Shown here one piece after another: positions 8,601-16,020 of a DNA stretch of 64,000 bases. The position numbers and the translations under genes were made by a program. The notes beneath the pieces were generated by a model, which did not search any database, was not told where the DNA came from, and was given only the letters and a program-made list of their open reading frames with translations. Numbering within the stretch: position 1 is the stretch's first letter; each line of letters begins with the position of its first letter. The stretch is from Iodobacter fluviatilis (GTDB lineage Bacteria > Pseudomonadota > Gammaproteobacteria > Burkholderiales > Chitinibacteraceae): contig NZ_UGHR01000003.1 in assembly GCF_900451195.1 (NCBI RefSeq), positions 124,001-188,000 of the forward strand, read 5' to 3'.

Positions 8601-11600
8601 GAATCTGCTGAGCCTGCACGGCAGCTAATTGGGCGAGCAAAGGCTGATGCGGATTTAGCCGCACGCGCACGGGCAGGGTATTACTAAATAAACCAATATG
8701 CTCTTCCACACCGGGGCTAAAACGCCCTGATACAGGCGAGCCAAACACCACATCATTACGCCCGCTCATGATTGAAAGCAGTGCGGCCCACATTCCCTGC
8801 ATCATGGAATTAAGCGTTAAACCCTGCTGACGTGCCTTTGCAGTTAAGGCTTGCTCCAGCCCATCTGGCACCACCAGCTCCAGGGTATTCACCTTGCCAA
8901 GCGATGGATTATCGCCAAATAACAGGGTTGGTTTCACCCCAGCCAGTACTTCTGTCCAGATGGCCCGTGTTGCCGCCAGCGGACGAGCTGCCAGCTGCTT
9001 GACCACCGTTGCATAATCCACACGGGTGGCGGCTAAAGTGCCATCCCCGTAGGCACGTAGCAGATCACCCAGCAGAATCGGCGTAGACCAACCATCCACC
9101 ACCAGATGATGAGCCGTTAAGCAAAGCGTGTGCTGATGATGGCCTTGGCGGATTAACAGCGCGTTAAGCAAAATATCTGCGCCACCAATCACAAAATCAC
9201 GATTTAATTCCTGCTGCTCTGATCGTGCCAGCTCAGCCTGCTGCTCCGCCTGGCTTAAGTGGCTGATATCCTGCTGCACCCAAGGCCAGCGGCGCCCGCG
9301 GCCACTCACCAGTGGCAAGAGCTGCACGTTGCCTGATTCATCATCAAACATCGCAGCCAGCTGCGGATGGCGCTCAAGCACCGCTTCCAGCGCATCGCGC
9401 AGTCTTTCGGTATCCAGCGGGCCAAGCAACTCAATACGGGTAATCGAGTTGTATTTGCTGCCTGCATCGCCCAGCCGGGCATGAAACAGCAAGCCTTCCT
9501 GCAAAGGCAAAGCGGGTAAAACCGCCGCCAGTGGCCCGTAGCGCTGGCTTAATGCGTGCAGCGCCGAATCGCTTACCGGCGTTTCCACCCCCACCAGCGT
9601 ATCCAGCGCCAGCAAAGGCCGGGCCTGAGCAAAGTGCTTCAAGCCTGCCACATAGGCGGTAAACCGCTGATGCAGGGCGGCTATTTCAGCCTCGCTGAAC
9701 AGCGCCGTCGCCCATGTCCAGTTCAGGGCCAGTTGCGGGCCGCTGCTGCTTTCTTCTACAAATAAATTAACTTCCAAACCATAGAGCAAAGGCATGCTTG
9801 GATCAGTATTCACTGCAAACGCATCGGCAAAACATCCTGCCGTGCTTTGCGGGGCCCAAAATTCGGCCGCGCCCGTAAAACGCCCCAGATAATTAAATAA
9901 GAACTGTGGCCGGTTAGCGGCTTCCAGCCTTGCAAGGACAGGGCCGCTTTCATCATCCAGATAACGCAAAATGCCGTAGCCTAGGCCTTTATCTGCAATC
10001 GCACGGGTGCTGCGCTTGATGGCCTTTACTGCCTCTGCTGCCGCGTGGCTTCCTGCTGCTACACCCGCCAGATCTAGGTGTTTCAGCTCAATCGCCAGCG
10101 GATACTCGCTGGTCAGCCAGCCTATGGTGCGGCTTAAATCTGCTTGGCCATCATCAAGCTGACGGCCATGAGATTCAAGCGAAACGCTGACGCGCGGGCT
10201 GGCAAAGACCTCGCTATACGCTAAGGACACCGCAAGCAGCATCAGCTCTTCAATCTGCGCCTGATAAGCAGCGGGCAAATCAGATAAAAGCGCTGCGCTT
10301 AAACCGGCATCCAGCAAAGTACGGCACTGGCTTGCTGAGCCATAGGTATCCCGGCCAGGATTTAACACCCGACCGACAGAAGGCCCGGCCAGCGCAGCCT
10401 GCCACAGTGCCAGCTCCGCACGGCGGGCAGGGATTTGCGCCGCCAGCCGCTGTGCCCAATCCTGCACCGTGCACGATTCGCGCAGCAGCAGCGCCGCCGT
10501 ATGATTCAGCGCGGCCTCACTGGCCTCTTGCAAATCGGCCAGCAGAATTCGCCATGACACGCCATCAATCAGCAGATGGTGCAGTACCAGCATCAGATAG
10601 CTTTCGGCTTCCCCGACAAAATGCACCGCCTGCATCATTTTTCCGGCGGAAGGTTTTAAGCTGGCGCAGGCCGCTGCAAACTGGGCATCCATCACGGCAG
10701 AGAAATCATCCTGCGGCAGTAATTGCTGCTGCTCTGGCTGCGCTGTATCCCAAGTGGCCGTGAGCAGCAAACCCTGATCATCCGCCCTGGCGCGTAAAAC
10801 CGGGTGGCTGCGTTGCAGTGCGTGCAGTGCGGTGTGCAAATGAGCGGGCTGAATTTCCTTTGGAATACGCAAGAGCACGCCCTGAGCAAAGCATCTGTCC
10901 AGCCCGTAATGCTCAGCAAACCAGCTCACTATTGGCAAGCGCCCCAGCCGCCCTGTTGCCTCGCTGCCTGCTGTGGGTGCGCTGTTCAGCCGCTCTAAAA
11001 TAGTGGCCATTCTGGCAGGCGTGCGTTGGGAAAACACATCGCGCGGCCTGAGTAAAAAGCCTGCGCGTCTTAGCTCTGAGCCCAACGCCATCGCCGAAAT
11101 ACTATCCCCGCCCAAATGAAAGAAATCATCATCCGGCCCAAGGATTTCCAGCCCCAGCACCTTAGCTACGCCATTGCAGAGTAAGCGCTCGGCCTCGTTG
11201 GCAGGCGGGCGGCTCTGGCTTTGCTGAGTGGGTTTGGGCAGCGCCTGCTTATCGATCTTGCCATTCACATTCAAGGGCCAAGCAGGCAGGATCATCAACG
11301 CCGCCGGAATCATATAATCGGGCAGCTGCCCGGCCAGCCTAGCCAGTAAATCAAGGTTTAAGCCCGGCGCATCGTGCTCTGCCGTGCAGTAGGCAATCAG
11401 GCGGTGGCTGGCCCCAAGCGGCTCAGCAATCACCACGGCACCCTTCACCCCTGGCAGCTTAAGCAGGGCGTGTTCTACTTCTCCCAGCTCAATCCGAAAG
11501 CCACGGACCTTGATCTGAAAATCGGCCCGGCCGATAAACTCCAGCAGCCCGTCGCTACGCCAGCGGACTAAATCCCCCGTGCGGTACATCCGCCCTTCTG

Positions 11601-14121
11601 CAAAAGGATTTGCCACAAAGCGGCTGGCGGTTTGGCCGGGTCGGCGCAAATAGCCCAGCGCCATGCCTTCACCTGCCAGATATAAATCACCCACCACGCC
11701 CTGTGCCACTTTTTGCAAGGCATGGTTAAGCACATAGGCCCGGGTATTCGCCACAGGCCGACCGATGACCGGCTGCTCTGCCTGCGACACGCAAGCACCT
11801 AAGGCATCGATAGTGTATTCAGTGGGGCCATAAAAATTATAAACATGCAGGCGGGGGTGCTGGCGCAGATCACTCCACAGCGCCGGAGACACCGCCTCGC
11901 CACCAATCAGAATCAGATCAGGCACATGGCTGGCCGCGGCCAGACCGCAGGCGAGCAGCTGCTGTAATACAGGTGGCGGCACATCCAGCATATCGATTTG
12001 CTGCGCCTGAATAAATTCGAGCAAGGCCTGAGCATCGCGCCGCAATTCTTCATCGCAAAGATGTAACTCATGCCCCAAAAGTAAAAAGAACAGCGGCTCC
12101 CACGAAGCATCAAAAGAGAACGAGGTGCTATGCGCCGCACGCACTCTGCGCCCGCCAAGCCGCTGCATCATGTCCGCAATAAAGCTGTGCTGATGAGAGA
12201 TCAGCAAATTAAGCAGGCTGCCGTGGCTCACCATCACGCCCTTGGGCTTGCCGGTCGATCCAGAGGTATAAATAATGTAGGCAGGATCTGCCTTATTTAA
12301 TGGCGCAGCCCTATCGTTATCGCTGACCGGCTGGGCAGATAAAATAGACAATTGCGCCATGCATTCCGGCGAATCAAGATACAAAGCTGGGGTCTGCAAA
12401 GGCAGATCGCAATCGCTTAAAGCCAGCAGCAACGCGGGCTGCGCATCATCGCACAGCATCACCAGACGATCTTTGGGGTAATCCAGATCAAGCGGCAAAT
12501 AAGCCGCGCCTGCAGATAACACCGCCAGCACAGACACCACCGAATCCACACTGCGTGGCAAAGCAATGGCCACAATATCGCCCCGGCCTATACCCTGCTG
12601 CATCAGCAAGCGGGCAAGGCGGGCTACTTTAGCGCTCAGCGCGCTGAAATCCAGCGTTTCCGCCCCAAAAACCAGCGCCTTATGCCCGGCAGATTGCAAG
12701 GCCTGCTGCTGAAACAGCTCAATAACAGTGTTGATTTCTGGCAGCACAACCAGAGGCCCGGCGGACCATGTATCCAGCCTTGCTGTTTCGGCAGGGGCCA
12801 ATAAGGCCAGCGTATCAATCGGCGCATGCGGGCTGGCCATCAGGGCATTTAAAAATGCGCTTAAACGTTCACAATGTAATGCCAGCTCTTCAGGCTGATA
12901 GCGATCGGGATTAGCTGTCAGGCTCAGCACCAGCTGCTGTTCTTCCAGCGCAATACCGAATTCCAGATCATCAACCGGGCCTGCAGCCAGAATATGCGTC
13001 GTGGCTTGCAAGCTGCCCAATTGCAGGCTTTGCTCGTAAATCTTCAAATTAAGACCTGGCCCGTACAAGGGGCGGCGGCTGGCTCCCATATCCCTCTGCA
13101 CCTGCTCCGCATCATACCGCTGGTGCCTGCGTACCCGCTGCAGCTCCAAAGCTAGGCGTTTGGCCAGCTCACACAGGCTTAGCCCCGTATCCACTCTCAG
13201 TTGCAAGGGCAAAACATTCACCACAGGCCCCATGGCATTTAGCGCGGCAGACCCCATGCGGCGCATAAATGGCATGCCCAATACCGGCCTTGCCGAGCCG
13301 GTCATCTTGGATAAATAAGCAAAAATGCCCGCCATCAGTAATTCTGGCTCACTCACATCAGCCGGTAAGCCTGAGCTTCTTTGCAGCTGAAAGCTTTGCT
13401 TTAAGGCATTTACATTGGCAAAAGACTGGCCGCCATGATGGGCATTCAGAGAAACCGGCTGAGCTAAATCAGCGCTGTAGTCCTGCCAGAACTGGCGGTC
13501 ACGCTGGTAAAGCGCAGACTTTTGATAGGCCTGATATTCATCCACCACGCGGGCAAAAGAGATAAAGGGCGTGGCGCTGACCGCATGGCCTTGTTGCAAA
13601 TCGGTATAAATTGCAGCAATCCGCCGTGTCAGCGCGCTAAAGCTATAGCCGTCAACGCACACATGGTGATAGCGCTGATACCAGAACCAGCGCTCATTGC
13701 CCGCCTTAAAAATAATATGCCGGTACAGCGCCTGCCCCGAATCAGCCGCCTGAGCCTGATCAAGATCGGCACGCATCAGCGCTAGCGCCGCAGCGCTCGC
13801 ATCGTTTTGATCACTTAAATCTAAGAATTCGGCATCAGGCAGGCAATCTGCGTCCACAGCCAGCGGCAAATATTGCACGGGGCCGGAATCACCCTCCCCA
13901 AAACGCGCATGCAGCGTATCTGCTTCACTCAGCCCTAGGCTGACAGCACGTTGCAAGCAGGCCACGTCCAGTGCGCCTTGCAGCTCTGCATAATGCGCAA
14001 CGGTATAGCCATTTTTTACCGGCGATATCTGATCGGCCAGCCAAATGCCCAGTTGTGATCCAACAATGGGCAATTCCAGCCCGCTCTCTGCTGGGGAGTT
14101 CTGCGTAACAGTACTTAACAA
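5668..14121 (-). CDS. Two-module siderophore NRPS (C-A-PCP-E-C-A-PCP-TE), VabF/EntF-like
   Basis: This 2817-residue synthetase should build a catechol-amino acid-serine siderophore. Domains, by visible motifs: condensation (HHVCVDG at 152-158); adenylation 1 (YTSGSTGKPKG from 618); carrier 1 (LGGDS, Ser1007); epimerisation (HHLLIDG at 1181, ESHGR, ADKGLGYGILRY, FNYLGRF); condensation 2 (HHLVVDG at 1671); adenylation 2 (YTSGSTGRPKG from 2118); carrier 2 (LGGHS, Ser2522); thioesterase (GYSFGG, Ser2656; His2792). Adenylation 2 matches EntF in the pocket region (FDVSVWEFFWP, HFVPSMLAAF, LYGPTEAAVDV), so it should load serine. Adenylation 1 has Asp671, Ala672, Glu675 and a second acid in LDVPPP, which suggests a cationic amino acid. 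The TTG start at 14121 has AAAGGAAA upstream. E. coli EntF lacks the first module. Confidence 0.9.
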   Translation of the reverse strand: MLSTVTQNSPAESGLELPIVGSQLGIWLADQISPVKNGYTVAHYAELQGALDVACLQRAVSLGLSEADTLHARFGEGDSGPVQYLPLAVDADCLPDAEFLDLSDQNDASAAALALMRADLDQAQAADSGQALYRHIIFKAGNERWFWYQRYHHVCVDGYSFSALTRRIAAIYTDLQQGHAVSATPFISFARVVDEYQAYQKSALYQRDRQFWQDYSADLAQPVSLNAHHGGQSFANVNALKQSFQLQRSSGLPADVSEPELLMAGIFAYLSKMTGSARPVLGMPFMRRMGSAALNAMGPVVNVLPLQLRVDTGLSLCELAKRLALELQRVRRHQRYDAEQVQRDMGASRRPLYGPGLNLKIYEQSLQLGSLQATTHILAAGPVDDLEFGIALEEQQLVLSLTANPDRYQPEELALHCERLSAFLNALMASPHAPIDTLALLAPAETARLDTWSAGPLVVLPEINTVIELFQQQALQSAGHKALVFGAETLDFSALSAKVARLARLLMQQGIGRGDIVAIALPRSVDSVVSVLAVLSAGAAYLPLDLDYPKDRLVMLCDDAQPALLLALSDCDLPLQTPALYLDSPECMAQLSILSAQPVSDNDRAAPLNKADPAYIIYTSGSTGKPKGVMVSHGSLLNLLISHQHSFIADMMQRLGGRRVRAAHSTSFSFDASWEPLFFLLLGHELHLCDEELRRDAQALLEFIQAQQIDMLDVPPPVLQQLLACGLAAASHVPDLILIGGEAVSPALWSDLRQHPRLHVYNFYGPTEYTIDALGACVSQAEQPVIGRPVANTRAYVLNHALQKVAQGVVGDLYLAGEGMALGYLRRPGQTASRFVANPFAEGRMYRTGDLVRWRSDGLLEFIGRADFQIKVRGFRIELGEVEHALLKLPGVKGAVVIAEPLGASHRLIAYCTAEHDAPGLNLDLLARLAGQLPDYMIPAALMILPAWPLNVNGKIDKQALPKPTQQSQSRPPANEAERLLCNGVAKVLGLEILGPDDDFFHLGGDSISAMALGSELRRAGFLLRPRDVFSQRTPARMATILERLNSAPTAGSEATGRLGRLPIVSWFAEHYGLDRCFAQGVLLRIPKEIQPAHLHTALHALQRSHPVLRARADDQGLLLTATWDTAQPEQQQLLPQDDFSAVMDAQFAAACASLKPSAGKMMQAVHFVGEAESYLMLVLHHLLIDGVSWRILLADLQEASEAALNHTAALLLRESCTVQDWAQRLAAQIPARRAELALWQAALAGPSVGRVLNPGRDTYGSASQCRTLLDAGLSAALLSDLPAAYQAQIEELMLLAVSLAYSEVFASPRVSVSLESHGRQLDDGQADLSRTIGWLTSEYPLAIELKHLDLAGVAAGSHAAAEAVKAIKRSTRAIADKGLGYGILRYLDDESGPVLARLEAANRPQFLFNYLGRFTGAAEFWAPQSTAGCFADAFAVNTDPSMPLLYGLEVNLFVEESSSGPQLALNWTWATALFSEAEIAALHQRFTAYVAGLKHFAQARPLLALDTLVGVETPVSDSALHALSQRYGPLAAVLPALPLQEGLLFHARLGDAGSKYNSITRIELLGPLDTERLRDALEAVLERHPQLAAMFDDESGNVQLLPLVSGRGRRWPWVQQDISHLSQAEQQAELARSEQQELNRDFVIGGADILLNALLIRQGHHQHTLCLTAHHLVVDGWSTPILLGDLLRAYGDGTLAATRVDYATVVKQLAARPLAATRAIWTEVLAGVKPTLLFGDNPSLGKVNTLELVVPDGLEQALTAKARQQGLTLNSMMQGMWAALLSIMSGRNDVVFGSPVSGRFSPGVEEHIGLFSNTLPVRVRLNPHQPLLAQLAAVQAQQIQLLEHDGLGLGEIQRLAGAPTLFDTLLVVENYPEQDELLARDYHGLRVGALRNRGYTHYPLTVLVLPGQQLRLFIEYRDVVQDVARWAERILMLLNHLAEDADLPWAAFKPQIQAEQALIQSLNATDIQLPAHTLCDLLQAQAERTPDAVALQDVKKSLSYRQMRLEVAQLAGHLQAAGVGVGDIVAVALPRSAHLSLALMAVLEVGAAYLPLDVGYPDERLSYMVADAKPRLIISDSTQAARFAGMGPLLLADRLPGQAPQHAAVALTPDHAAYLLYTSGSTGRPKGVLVSHRAIVNRLVWMQHEYALQADDVVLQKTPCSFDVSVWEFFWPLMYGAKLFMAPPEAHKDPEELLALIAEQQITTLHFVPSMLAAFIAQPNPLSPDCASLRRVFCSGEALPRELAERYAALIAAPLHNLYGPTEAAVDVTYKPAQDKDAGTECAGSVPIGRPVWNTRLRVLDAYLREVPLGVAGDLYLTGVQLADGYLGRPGLTAGRFVADPFAAGERMYRTGDVVRYLPTGDVEYLGRSDDQLKIRGQRIELGEIEAALLQQPGIARAVVHARLLGVQAATTGADARQLLAYAIAEDSQSPPDSQAVLAALAQVLPAYMVPVALVYLSEFPLSANGKLDRKALPEPVLRAHSARRAPRAGLESQIANVFAQILGQSVLSAEDDFFMLGGHSLLAMRLAAVLRSELKRPVSVGQIMVASSVQKLAALLSDEQQANDPNNAGFGEVLYLRAGLSKPLFFIHPASGFAWQYSGFARQLSGQWPLIGLQSPRPDGVIATCANMDEVCERHLANLLRLQPQGPYYLLGYSFGGAVAHGLAARLQAMGEQVAFLGLFDMYPPEEQDWTAPSEEEANTELDREREQFMLAAEEGADEFMLREKTEMFEQIVANYADAVRLLSSARSPRFDGKAQLFVASRTLPADWDIQARWAAYVEELEVHYLDCAHEDIVSPESLTVLGPLLDQILTKTLS

Positions 14122-14169
14122 GATGCCTATTTCCTTTAATAAGTAGACCCGCTGCGGGCAGACTAAAAA

Positions 14170-14379
14170 TTAATGCACAGACTGGGTGATGCGAATATCC
14201 AGCCAGTTCAGCTCAATATATTCAAGGCAGCGGGCATGGCTTTCCGGCCCAAATACCTTATTCCAAGCTGTAGGCACCGCAGCAAAACTGGGCCACAGGC
14301 TGTATTGGCCCAAGACGTTTTTCAACACCAAAAAATCCTGGCTTTCATCATCAAAAGGATTAACCTGCTCATTACTCAT
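14170..14379 (-). CDS. MbtH-like NRPS chaperone
   Basis: This 69-residue protein belongs to the MbtH family, small partners that bind and activate NRPS adenylation domains. The family features are visible: NPFDDESQDFLVLKN, QYSLWP, a conserved Trp in PTAWNKVFG, and a C-terminal Trp in IELNWLDIR. It sits between fes and the NRPS gene, the same place as ybdZ between fes and entF in E. coli. The start at 14379 has GGAG about 9 nt upstream. It is expected to be co-transcribed with the NRPS 48 bp downstream. Confidence 0.95.
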   Translation of the reverse strand: MSNEQVNPFDDESQDFLVLKNVLGQYSLWPSFAAVPTAWNKVFGPESHARCLEYIELNWLDIRITQSVH

Positions 14380-14406
14380 GCTTTGAATCTCCGCTTAAAA
14401 CCGGTT

Positions 14407-15732
14407 TTAAAATGGGCTGACTTCAGCAGGGTATTGATTTGCTAATAGCTCGCTCAGCCCGTCGAGCAGGCCACCCCGCCAGCACAGCCAGTCGTGACCG
14501 CCTTCAAACAGGCGGTAACTCACCTGATGGCCTGCCTGTACTAAGGCATCGCGCATGGTTTCATTCACATCAATCATCACGTCTTCACGGCTGCCTGCTT
14601 CCTGAAATACCTTTAATGCGCGCGCAGCCGGTGCCAGGCCTGGCAACTCTTCAGCAAGCCGCCCCCTGCTCCCCGGCTTACGAATTGCCGGCTGATTCAG
14701 CGGCATTTTTAAAATATCGTGGTAAGGCCACCAGAAAGAGCCAGACTGGCTGAGCACGCAGCCAAAACGCTCCGGCCAGTGCAAGGCAGCGTACATGGCC
14801 GACAACCCGCCATAGCTTTGCCCGGCAATCACGGTGCGCTCCGGCTGATCACTGCAAGGCGCAATTTGCTGAATCAGCGGCAAAAGCTCGCTTTGCACGG
14901 CTTGCCAAAACTGAGGATTACAAGGCAGCTCAAGACTGCGCTGCCCGCCATCAATTGCATCGATCAGCACATAAACGGCAGCAGGCAGCTGCCCGTCTGC
15001 AGTGGCACGGTCAATCGCCGGATATACAGGCATACGTTCAGCCCAGTGCTGGCCATCCAGTAGCAGCACAAGGGCGCGATCGCCATCTGGCTCTCCTGTC
15101 TGGTAAACCCAGACCCTGCGCTGATTTGCCAGCATGGCGCTATGCCAATCCAGCAGCTTAAGAGCGGCCAAATCACCCTTATCTTGACCGTCTGCACACC
15201 GCCAGGCGGTCTGTGGCGGCGCTTTTGGCAAATGCAGCGCCGACATTGCAGAACGCCATGCGCCAGCGCGGGGAGATTGCAAATTCAAAGGATCTGCCTC
15301 TGCAGCCTCAGCGATTGAGCGCCACCAGCTGCGCTGATCGCTGGCCTGCTCAGCAGCCGCCAGCGCTGAAAAATCCGGCAGCCGGGATGCCGCCACGGGC
15401 ATCAGGCAATAGCTGCCCCGCCAGTCTGCTGGCAGCTGCACCTGCCAGTACCAGATATCGCTGCCTGCCATTCTGACCAGCGATTGCGGGTCTGCACGGT
15501 GGTGATCAGTAACCGAATTAACGTCGATATAAACCCGCGCCAGCTCTGAACAAGATTCATCGCCTGCCGGATCGCGCCATAGAAACGTCACCCAAACCCT
15601 GTGATCTGCGCACTCCTCAATAAGCGGTGTGCCCTGCTCTGCAATCTTTAACCACCAGCTTTCACTGCCAGCATCAATTGCTTTCAATAAATCTGTGGCT
15701 TTGCTTGCTTCTGAATTTAGCTTGCACAACAT
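14407..15732 (-). CDS. fes: Enterochelin esterase-type ferric siderophore esterase
   Basis: Fes hydrolyses the serine ester bonds of imported ferric tri-catecholates in the cytosol, releasing iron. The N-terminal domain matches Fes (SESWWLKIAEQG, VTFLWRDPAGDE, VTDHHRADPQS, WRGSYCLMP). The C-terminal alpha/beta hydrolase has the nucleophile elbow GQSYGG and a late histidine in FEGGHDW. The frame is open upstream to 15843, but that part overlaps a Fur-like site and the promoter of the divergent receptor. The ATG at 15732 has AGGATGAG about 7 nt upstream and gives 441 residues, so it is preferred; 15744 and 15765 are alternatives. The gene heads the fes-mbtH-NRPS operon. Confidence 0.92.
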   Translation of the reverse strand: MLCKLNSEASKATDLLKAIDAGSESWWLKIAEQGTPLIEECADHRVWVTFLWRDPAGDESCSELARVYIDVNSVTDHHRADPQSLVRMAGSDIWYWQVQLPADWRGSYCLMPVAASRLPDFSALAAAEQASDQRSWWRSIAEAAEADPLNLQSPRAGAWRSAMSALHLPKAPPQTAWRCADGQDKGDLAALKLLDWHSAMLANQRRVWVYQTGEPDGDRALVLLLDGQHWAERMPVYPAIDRATADGQLPAAVYVLIDAIDGGQRSLELPCNPQFWQAVQSELLPLIQQIAPCSDQPERTVIAGQSYGGLSAMYAALHWPERFGCVLSQSGSFWWPYHDILKMPLNQPAIRKPGSRGRLAEELPGLAPAARALKVFQEAGSREDVMIDVNETMRDALVQAGHQVSYRLFEGGHDWLCWRGGLLDGLSELLANQYPAEVSPF

Positions 15733-15775
15733 GCTGCGACTCATCCTTTTTGCTGCTCTTGTCATAAAGGGATTA

Positions 15776-15804
15776 TTGCACATTGTAATGAGAAGTATTA
15801 TCAT
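15776..15804 (+). promoter_or_regulatory. Sigma-70 promoter for the TonB receptor, overlapping a Fur box
   Basis: TTGCAC (15776-15781), a 17-nt spacer, then TATCAT (15799-15804) form a good promoter reading right. An AATGA-N9-TCATT palindrome (15787-15805), resembling a Fur box, covers the -10 region. Fur binding here would repress the receptor and could also affect the divergent fes operon. The implied 5' untranslated leader is about 210 nt. Confidence 0.6.
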
Positions 15805-15810
15805 TTCATA

Positions 15811-16020
15811 GCTGCAATTTATTACATATCGCTTAAAAATCACACTATTTAGAAAACAACTGCTGATTTATTGCAATAAAAATGCAAGCAATTGAAATGA
15901 ATAAGAAAGGTATTTGAATGGATATGCAATGAACTGCCTCGCTCCAACATGACCCGCAAGACCTGAAGCCCAAGGCATTTCGCCAGCAAGCGCTCACATC
16001 AATCTCTGACGGAAACAAGA
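15811..16020 (+). other. Long leader of the receptor gene with three tiny overlapping ORFs
   Basis: The leader predicted from the promoter above contains three minimal ORFs in a chain: 15918-15932 (4 codons, preceded by AGAAAGG), 15929-15952 (7 codons) and 15949-15966 (5 codons). Each stop overlaps the next start as ATGA. The last ends about 55 nt before the receptor ATG. No known riboswitch was recognised. Whether the ORFs are translated is unknown. Confidence 0.3.
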
